Origin: Aspidapion aeneum
Taxonomy: Eukaryota; Arthropoda; Insecta; Coleoptera; Brentidae
Reading direction: 5' to 3'
NCBI GenBank assembly: GCA_963576565.1
Contig: OY755038.1
Location: forward strand, 175,698,907 to 175,762,906
DNA: 64,000 nt
Below, one piece after another: positions 56,197-64,000 of this stretch. The notes below the pieces were generated by a model. It saw only the letters and a program-made list of their open reading frames with translations. It searched no databases and was not told the DNA's origin. The position numbers and the translations under genes were made by a program. Position 1 is the first letter of the stretch. Every line of letters begins with the position of its first letter.

Positions 56197-58799
56197 CTAC
56201 ACACAGGAAAGCAATAATAAAATCTTATTATTCTTTATTCAAAAACTGATTACTTTGAATAAGCGGAAGAAATACATTTAAAATGAATTGGAAATAAAAT
56301 GTGGTAGAAGAATTTTAGTTCGGAGCCTAAGCCACTTTTATCTGCATTTTTGCGTACCGTAATGATACTTGGCACGAATATAGTACAACACTATAGTATT
56401 ATTTCACGAAGTGGTGCATATGCCGAACTCAGTGCAGAGCAAAGATACAGGGTATTTTATTTTTAATTGCATCTATCTAATTAAAATTTTGTATAAAATT
56501 CAAATGTAAAGCTAGAGCAATAAAACTTGGCACCGAATATAAGGACATATACACTTTTAATTTAAGCAATAAATAAAATGTTTGATTTATTTTCTTGCAA
56601 GAATTAAAAAATATATATATATATTTTTTTAGAACTTTATGGTGTGGGTGTTGAACCGAAAAAAAATTACAGGAGCTAAGTTATGTAGGATACGGCGACA
56701 AAATTTAACGCAGATATAACCAATTTGTTTCTCTTTAAAACAAAAATTACTGTACGGGTGTGACATATACACGGTCGGAGTACAGGGTGGTTTTATTTAC
56801 TAAGTCTAAATTTAAAAAATCTAAAAAGATGTAAAAGTGTGTGGATTTCTAAGACGTAACGATATTGTAAAAAAATATATACCGAATAAAAGATACTTAG
56901 CTCTTATGTATATTTTATAAAAAGAAAAAAGAGCTAGGTTGAACTGTTAAAAACACAGGGTGATTTTTAAAAATAAGTAAAATTTTTATGATTATTTTAA
57001 ATTGTTTTTTTTACGACGACGTTACAAATCACTATAGAAAACTCAAAGTTAGCACATAACAACAACACCAGTAAAGATTTTATTTTCATAAATAAAAAAA
57101 TTTGTACGGAGTGTTATAAAGTAACTACACAATAAAGTTTTTTCGCAATTTTTTATTTTAGTGCTAAAAATTCAAAACTCTCTAGATATGTCAAATAGAC
57201 ATGTCATTAAAATCACTATATTCTCTTTTATAAACCATTTATCGGACTCTGTGTTTGTATTAACCGCTACATCACTACCATTTTCTGAACATATATACTG
57301 GGCCACAACTACTTTGCTGTCATTTTAACTGTTTTTTACATTATCTACTATGTTAATAAGAATTTTTCAATGAAAATTGGCACAATTTGTCGACTTACCA
57401 CAGCCTATAACAAAAAAATTTAACTTTGCGTAATTTGTAAATATGTTATAAGATACAGGGTGATATCAAAAAAAACATGTAAAAAGTAGTAGTCTCAAAT
57501 GTTTGTTCATACAGGTAATGCAGTTTAAGATACCTTCCTAATTTTACTACTTGTTATAACTAGAGGCACGTCTTTTTAATACGGGGTAAACTGTGTTGCT
57601 TAGTTTCATAATGGTAAGAAAATACAGGGTGCTTCTTTTGTCAATATATAAAAAATTTATATATTTTTTTTTTGGCACCATTTAAGTGCACTTAGACATG
57701 AAAATTTTTTTATTGCACTAAGACATAAAATTTTGGAAATAAAAGAAAAGTCGAAAAAGGCCTACATGAGTTACAGTAAAAAGAAAGAAAAATCGCTTTA
57801 ACACCCGTTACATCGTACCTTCAATCGATAGAAAATTTAATTTTAAACAAAAAGTTCCTTGGACTTTTTTTCCTAAAGGCAAAAATACAAAACATATTAA
57901 CGATTTTCTAAACAAAGACAGCTTTCGATATCCCCTATGATTAGGAAAGTTGTTAATAAGTTCGTTATTTTGGACTTTGAGAGAAAAAATCATAAAATAA
58001 CTTTTGTTTAAAGCCAAATGTTCTTTCTATTGGCTAAACTGTATACTGGGTGTCCCATTTAAAAAATGTGGGTTTTTTATCATAACTCACTTACTCGTCT
58101 TTTGATTTTCTTTTCGTTCATCACCATCATAATCAGAAGAAAAAATACCCCAACTTTGTCCATTTAACCGACCCTGTAGCTCTAATATTAAAGAAATAAC
58201 TAATAGTGCCGACTTAACTTTGAACACACTGTATATTAAAATTCAAAAGTTTTGGAAACTCCACTTTTAATTAATTTATCAAATTTTATTAAGTTAGGCT
58301 TAGTTAGGTGTTTTTAATATTCTCTGGCGTAGATCTCAGAACAGGTACATTTAGGTGTCAGTTTTTGACATATCATGTGAACAGTTTGACGTATTGACTT
58401 AATTTATATCTATTTTCGTTTAGAATACGAAATTACCTAGAAATCGATACCCCACACGACCACTTTAGATGAAATAAGATTTTAACGATGTCTGTCCTCC
58501 TTCCTTTTGCCCCCCTCCCTTAAAAAAAACGTTTTCTCAACTTTATTTTTTTTGTACATTTTTTGAATTTACAAGCTATAAGGTAAAACAAACAAAAAAC
58601 TGTACGCAAAATGAGTTTCATATTTAATTTCTACATTTTTTCTGTCCCACCTCAAGTACGCCCCTTTATCTGGGCCCTGCACTGGGTTCCATCAGAGCAC
58701 CACTTCTAAAATGGCATCACTAGGTATCTACTACCTCTATGCCAAATTTCATTATGTTACGCGAGTAATATCCCTGGAATAATAACATCTCATCTTGTT
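56197..58799. other. AT-rich stretch with scattered acagggtg ends
   Basis: The motif acagggt(g) recurs at 56449, 56783, 56954, 57454 and 57624, with actgggtgtccc at 58045, suggesting several decayed MITE ends or a very diverged array. No coding exon was found. The 5' part of the retrotransposon LTR must begin somewhere in the last few hundred bases. Confidence 0.35.
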
Positions 58800-58979
58800 T
58801 GTAATAACAAATATATTGCTGACGCCGTACATTGAAGTTTATATATGCACCCAAATGGTCTAATTAGGTATCATTATACTTTTACAAGTTGTATTGGTCA
58901 TTTTAGTTATAAGTATTTTTTGTAGTCTTTTCAAATAAAAAGTTTTTTAAAAGCTACGTCACCGGACTTCGTATTTAAT
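58800..58979 (+). mobile_element. 3' part of the 5' LTR of a Ty3/gypsy element
   Basis: Placed by its position directly before the primer-binding site. It contains a polyadenylation signal AATAAA at 58934-58939. The LTR ends ...cgtatttaat. The start cannot be fixed because the second LTR lies beyond the window; the given start is arbitrary. Confidence 0.5.
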
Positions 58980-58997
58980 TGGCGCTGCGAACAGGAT
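58980..58997 (+). promoter_or_regulatory. primer-binding site, tRNA-Ser type
   Basis: TGGCGCTGCGAACAGGAT begins with TGG directly after the LTR. Its complement ends ...GCAGCGCCA with a TTCG T-loop-like part, the pattern of tRNA-Ser 3' ends. The tRNA assignment is inference. Confidence 0.6.
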
Positions 58998-59374
58998 AGT
59001 GCGATTTCGTCCTTTATCGGTTTTCCGTTGTACGAAAGTGACTTTTAAGTCTTAGTGCGCTATTCAAACCGAACTTTACGTCCCGTACGAATTGTGAACT
59101 TTTTCTTAAAAGAAAATACCTTTTACGACGTCGAACGTAAAGAAGTGTTGTGGAATAAAGCCTGGAGTTGAAGCTAGTGACGTCTACCGTGTTGTATGAG
59201 TCCCGCCGAAGCCAAAAGCCTAACCAACGACACATCCCTACTGAGCCCGGTGTCATAGGCAGAAAAGCTAAAGTCAACCCCCATTTATAGGATTCCTTTT
59301 GGTGGCGTAACCTCTACAGAACAAGCCTTATGGATTTATCCTCGATTGTTATGTAAGTTTTTTTGACTTTCTTG

Positions 59375-61018
59375 ATGCCTAGGCGATTAAAGAATATTTT
59401 AGAAAAGAACAAAACAAAACTAGGATTAGGAGCAGAAAATAAGAAAGAAAACGTTAAAACTGAAATTGAAAACTATCTAGCAAGTTTGAAGAAACCGTCT
59501 TTAAATTTAAATTTTGAGCAAATAAGTAGTTTGCAAAGTAGTTTAAGAAATTTAAGTGGTCAGTCGACATCGAGACTAGACACTCAACAGCAATTAGAAA
59601 GTATAGAAGAAAGTTTAGAAGAAAATACTGAAAATAATTTAGAAAATAGATTTTTAGAAAATTTTGATTCTTTAAATTTTGCAAATTTAAACACTAGTTT
59701 TAACAGTAGTTTAAGTAGCGTTAGTAGTAACCAATTAGATAACACTTTACAAAACGAAGAACTTTCTAACACAATGGAAAATCTTAAATTTTACACGTCA
59801 TTGTTGCCCACATTTGATGGCAGTCAATCCCATTTAGAAAGTTTTTTGATTTCTGTACAAGAATTTTATGAACTTTATTTTGGTAATTCTATTGAGCAAC
59901 AAAAATTGGTCCTGTCTGCCATAAAATCGAAACTGGTAGGCAAAGCTCAAAATTTTCTATTAGAAAGGCCAGATTTAAATACTTTTGAAAAAATTAAGTT
60001 AGCTTTAAGACAAAAATTTGGTGATCCAATTAATCACGAAATTTTGATGCAAGAACTTCAGTACATTAAAATTGACGCAAACGAAGACATTTTGCAGTTT
60101 ATCGATAGACTTAAGGCCTTTTGCCAAAGAATTTTTGGAAAAATTCAATGTGAAGTAGCAGATAACGCACAAAAGTTACTGCTTATATCTCAAGTAGAAA
60201 AAGTATCTGTTTTAATTTTGACCGCAAACTCCCCAGACTCTTTAAAAACGCTTCTTATGCTTAAAACTCCTGCAACTTTAGACGAAGCCTACAAGGACGT
60301 CATGAGTAATAACATAGTAGAAGCGCAAGTCAATTTTACAAGTAATAACTCGAACTTGCACAAAGGAAATAATTCATTTTTAAAACCCAACAATAACTTT
60401 AGACAAAACCAAAATTTTAATCGCAACCCCCAAACTAATCAAATAAGACCAAAACCACCCCAACAACGTTTTAACCCGTTTATGCAACCTTTTTCGAACC
60501 CTCAGTTTACCAGACAATTTAATTTTAATCCACCTTTTAACTCTCAATTTAGACAACCTAACTTTAATTTTAATCAACCTAGACCTTTTCAAAATCAACC
60601 TCAAAATTTTCAAAATTTTGGAAGACCAACTAACGCCTTCGCCCCACAAAATAAACCCATTTTAGACAAGCCAACCCCTATGTCGACATCAACAATTGGT
60701 CCGTCAAGGCAACACTATCAAAGACCCCCATACAATCGACCTTCAGGAATTTTTAAACCCTCAGGATTTTTGACAAATGTAGAAACATACCCAGAACAAA
60801 CTTACGAACAAAACTACGAACAAACCTACGAACAAACCTGTGAAAATCAAACTTACAATAATTATAGTGAAGAAAACCCTGACTATTTTTACGATCCTCA
60901 TTTTTATAACGAAGAACCCACTAGCCAACAAGAAAACTGCTCTTACGAACATAATTTACAAACAAACGCCGCAAGCGAAAATTTTCAGGAAACAGCCTTG
61001 GATCCCCCGTCGACTTAA
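59375..61018 (+). CDS. gag: Gag of Ty3/gypsy retrotransposon
   Basis: 547 codons from the first ATG in frame (MPRRLKNILEKNK). Residues 1-130 are Ser/Asn/Glu-rich. Residues 140-320 look like a capsid region, with LLPTFDGSQSHLESFL, KLVGKAQNFLLERPDL, LRQKFGDPINHEILMQ and ILQFIDRLKAFCQRIF. The last 200 residues are Asn/Gln/Phe/Pro-rich (NFRQNQNFNRNPQTNQ) with a short YEQT repeat. No CCHC zinc knuckle is present. Gag forms the particle and packages the RNA; here the Arg/Phe/Gln-rich tail may replace the knuckle in RNA binding. It overlaps pol by 64 nt in the -1 frame. The frame is undamaged. Confidence 0.88.
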   Translation: MPRRLKNILEKNKTKLGLGAENKKENVKTEIENYLASLKKPSLNLNFEQISSLQSSLRNLSGQSTSRLDTQQQLESIEESLEENTENNLENRFLENFDSLNFANLNTSFNSSLSSVSSNQLDNTLQNEELSNTMENLKFYTSLLPTFDGSQSHLESFLISVQEFYELYFGNSIEQQKLVLSAIKSKLVGKAQNFLLERPDLNTFEKIKLALRQKFGDPINHEILMQELQYIKIDANEDILQFIDRLKAFCQRIFGKIQCEVADNAQKLLLISQVEKVSVLILTANSPDSLKTLLMLKTPATLDEAYKDVMSNNIVEAQVNFTSNNSNLHKGNNSFLKPNNNFRQNQNFNRNPQTNQIRPKPPQQRFNPFMQPFSNPQFTRQFNFNPPFNSQFRQPNFNFNQPRPFQNQPQNFQNFGRPTNAFAPQNKPILDKPTPMSTSTIGPSRQHYQRPPYNRPSGIFKPSGFLTNVETYPEQTYEQNYEQTYEQTCENQTYNNYSEENPDYFYDPHFYNEEPTSQQENCSYEHNLQTNAASENFQETALDPPST

Positions 61019-64000
61019 ATAACGTTGCCCGACAAATCGAACTACCATATTTTTATTTACCAAAAACGCAAATAACAATTCTTATCGATTCAGGAGCCTC
61101 AGACTCTATAATCTCCCCAAAAATAGCCAAAATGTACCCCGATAATATATTTTTTGAACCTTTTGAAGTAACTGCCTGCAGAAAGACATACAAAGAAAAT
61201 CAAAATTTAAAATTAAATTTATTACAAGAACTAGGAATAAACGAAAATTTTAAAATGCGTGTTTTAGACTGGCATAAGGACTTTGATGCATTAATAGGCT
61301 CAAGAGACCTTAAAAATTTAAACGGTATAGTCGACTTTGAAAATAGAATATTAACTTTAAACAAAATTAACATTCCTTTTTCGTTAGCCTATAACGAACC
61401 TTTAAAGCAGCCGATTCAAAATTTTCATGTCAATTCCTTGATAGTCCCTGTCAATTACAAAAAAGGCACTGCACTTTTGCCCTCTTTTTCTATAAATGAT
61501 CACACTATTCCCGACAGTCTCGTAAAAATCGAAAACGGTTTTTGCAAAATCCCCAATCCAAACCCAAACGTCAATATTAACTTTCACGATCGAGTCAAGG
61601 TCATACCTCAAGAACAATTCGATATAATTGACCCCCCTAATCAATACAACACAGCCTTCGACCCTGACACACAATTAAGACTAGATCATCTCACGCCTCT
61701 TGAAAAATCTAAAATTTTGCCTCTTTGTAAGGAATTCAAAGACATTATGTATAACGAAAATTGTGACCTTTCTTTTACAAGTCAAACTAAACATTTTATC
61801 CGCACGACAAACGACCGTCCTATCTATGTTAAATCTTTTCGACATCCTCCAGCAATGAATGCTGAAATTCAAAGTCAAATTCAAAAGCTTCTTGACAATA
61901 AAATCATTCGTCCCTCCATTTCTCCCTATTCTGCACCTGTTTGGATAGTTCCAAAAAAAGCAGATGCTTCTGGAAAGAAGAAATTTAGGTTAGTCATCGA
62001 CTACCGCCGCTTGAACGATGAAACTATTGAGGACAAGTGGCCTCTTCCAAGAATAGACGAGATCCTGGATAATCTAGGAAAATGTACCTACTTCACGACC
62101 CTTGACCTTGCCCAAGGTTTTCACCAAATAGAAATGGATCCTAAATCCATCGAGAAAACTGCTTTCACAGTTAATAACGGCCATTTTGAATACTTGCGCA
62201 TGCCTTTTGGCTTAAAAAACGCCCCCGCCACATTCCAAAGAATGATGGACGAAGTCCTTAGGGACTACCTGTACAAATTCTGCTTTGTCTACATGGATGA
62301 CGTAGTCATATTTTCAAAATCTTTATCAGAACACATTGATCATATTAGAATCATATTTAAAAAATTAAAAGAAGTAAACCTAAAAATACAGCCAGACAAA
62401 TCAGAGTTTCTACAAAAAGAAGTTGCATTTTTAGGGCATATCATAACGCCGGAAGGTATTAAACCGAATCCAATGAAAATCGACGCGATCATACGTTACC
62501 CTATACCTAGAACACAAAAAGAAATAAAATCTTTCTTAGGTCTCGTAGGATACTACCGCAGATTCATAAAGAACTTTTCTAAAATTACATTTCCTCTCAC
62601 GCGATGTCTACGAAAAGGGAGCGAAATTAATATTAAAAATCAGGAATATCAAAATGCTTTTCAAAAATGTAAGGAACTTATAACAAACTCTCCCGTTCTT
62701 CAATATCCCGACTTTACAAAACCCTTTATACTTACGACAGACGCCTCAAACATAGCTCTAGGCTCTGTCCTTTCGCAAAATAATAAACCGATCGCATATT
62801 ACTCCAGAACTTTAAATTCAGCCGAGAAAAACTACTCTACTATAGAAAAAGAACTCCTTGCTATTCTAGAATCAACAAAACACTTTAGACCTTATCTTTA
62901 CGGACAAAAATTCACCATAGAAACCGATCACAATCCATTAGTTTGGCTGTCAAAAATTCAAGAGCCAAACTCCCGTTTAATTCGTTGGAAACTTAAACTA
63001 GAGGAGTACAACTTCGAAATAAAATACAAAAAAGGCAAAGAAAATGTCGTTGCTGACGCACTCTCAAGAATAGACATCAACACCCACGAAACAAATGACG
63101 TCATGTCTATATCCCCTAACGTCGATCACTCAGTTGCGGACCTAACCGATTTTAATCTCTCCGATTACGTCATTAACGAAATTTACCAAGAAACACAAAC
63201 CAACCTAACTCGCCTTAATGAAATGACAAAACCATCTACATCAAACTTAAATCCTTCTCAACCAATTGAAACTGACAAAGTTCAGAATGATAACGACTCT
63301 GACGTCACCGTTCACTCGAACAACGACACAGACGGAAAATACCTACCGATTTCAGAATTACCCCTAAATTACGCAACTAATCGATTAATAATCGATTACG
63401 GTAAAGAATACAAACATTTCCATACAAACCCGTTTAAGAAAAATCATAACTTTGTGCGAATAAACAAAGATCAGCAACAAGGATGCATTCTTAAAATCTT
63501 AAAAGAAATAGTAAAACCCGATTCACTTTTCACGGTTTATATCCCAAATAATGAACTCAAACTCGAATTTCAAAGAATAGTTAGCTCAATTTTAAACCCT
63601 CATGCAAAACTTATTTTTTCAAACATTTATGTAACAGATGTCATTAATACCGAACAGCAAACAGAAATAATAGCAAATTACCACAAATCTAATCATAACG
63701 GCATAACTGAAACCTACAATCATTTAAAACAAAAATATTATTGGCCTAAACTAAGAGACTCTATTACCAACTTTATAAACACCTGCGAAATATGCCTACA
63801 GAATAAGTACGAAAGACACCCTTACAAAATAGCATATGAAGGACCCTTATTGGCCGAAAAACCTTTTAAAACTCTTCATATGGACGTTTTTCGATTTTCA
63901 AATTGTCAATTTTTAACTATCATTGATTCATTTTCAAAATATGCACAAGCTTATTTTATCTCCGATCGAAACGCCGTTACTATTCTTAGCAAATTAAGAC
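60955..64000 (+). CDS. pol: Pol of Ty3/gypsy retrotransposon (runs off window)
   Basis: Open without a stop from 60955 to the window end in the -1 frame relative to gag. Protease: LIDSGASDSIISP at about 61080. Reverse transcriptase: IIRPSISPYSAPVW, FRLVIDYRRLN, LDLAQGFHQIEM, MPFGLKNAPATFQR and YMDD at 62290. RNase H: TTDASNIALGSVLSQ near 62735 and TDHNPLVWL. A linker of about 170 residues follows. Integrase: the HHCC zinc finger YHKSNHNGITETYNHLKQ...CEICLQNKY near 63680-63810, then HMDVFRFSNCQFLTIIDSFS with the first catalytic Asp (63883). The rest of integrase, any env-like frame and the 3' LTR lie beyond 64000. The intact frame suggests a young insertion. The domain order (PR-RT-RH-IN) is that of Ty3/gypsy elements. 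Confidence 0.93.
60979..60985 (+). promoter_or_regulatory. candidate -1 frameshift heptamer
   Basis: A AAT TTT in the gag frame (X XXY YYZ form) lies 31 nt before the gag stop and inside the gag/pol overlap. Slipping back one base here enters the pol frame. No clear downstream pseudoknot was worked out. Confidence 0.5.

Noticed and set aside
58200..58800. Exact 5' start of the LTR
   Set aside because: Several AGT or TG starts are possible; without the second LTR none can be chosen.
59014..59277. Minus-strand frame MTLAFLPMTPGSVG
   Set aside because: Antisense to the retrotransposon leader, no domain; chance frame.
1..64000. CRISPR arrays, bacterial operons or ribosomal RNA
   Set aside because: All tandem arrays found lack the repeat/spacer pattern, and the sequence is eukaryotic throughout; no rRNA segment was recognised.

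Overview
The window looks like insect nuclear DNA, possibly from a beetle or another insect with an AT-rich, transposon-rich genome. It is strongly AT-rich and has spliceosomal-type exons and large amounts of decayed mobile DNA. I see no bacterial features. Very little host coding sequence can be supported. There is one transmembrane-7 exon of a neuropeptide-type GPCR (2.75 kb), a phase-consistent chain of tiny exons of an unrecognised gene (5.6-6.7 kb), and two broken THAP-domain genes facing each other (20.6-23.7 kb on +, 29.0-27.6 kb on -). There is also an isolated piggyBac cysteine-rich exon (54.4 kb) and a few coding-like scraps. Most of the rest is repeats.

Layout. 0-1.1 kb: 3' part of a LINE reverse transcriptase on the minus strand. 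1.5-2.6 kb: first copy of a tandem-array element whose 5' end is TCTGAG. 2.7-7.3 kb: the GPCR exon, a MITE with an exact 8-bp target duplication, a GC-rich tandem array, the small-exon gene and a hAT-type MITE whose empty site survives in a nearby duplicate. 8-11.6 kb: foldback elements, minisatellites, and a 52-bp perfect hairpin inserted with a near-identical 10-bp target duplication. 11.8-15.8 kb: a 4-kb foldback-like element whose long inverted arms are tandem arrays and which carries a gene-like fragment. 16-20 kb: MITEs. 20.6-23.7 kb: a THAP exon split by a 2.8-kb IS630/Tc1-mariner transposon with a broken transposase. 27.6-29 kb: a second decayed THAP gene whose first intron holds a MITE with another MITE inside it. 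31.5-36.3 kb: four clustered copies of an AGCTCACAC-ended repeat (a fifth lies at 44.7 kb). 36.4-42 kb: further TIR elements. 42.5-48.4 kb: a mariner-type transposase fragment cut by the TCTGAG element, and a third, inverted copy of that element. 49.1-49.8 kb: a second LINE remnant. 51.1-51.8 kb: a tRNA-derived SINE.

58.8-64 kb: the 5' half of a Ty3/gypsy LTR retrotransposon with an open reading frame throughout. It has an LTR tail, a primer-binding site compatible with tRNA-Ser, a Gag lacking zinc knuckles, and an overlapping pol in the -1 frame reading protease, reverse transcriptase, RNase H and the start of integrase before the window ends. This is the only mobile element here that looks recently active.

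The host genes do not form a recognisable pathway. The value of the window lies in its transposon archaeology: nested insertions, several with usable empty-site paralogs, foldback elements, Helitron/HINE-like families, and two hammerhead-like RNA motifs. Family names given without a coding region rest on terminal sequences and target duplications read by eye.
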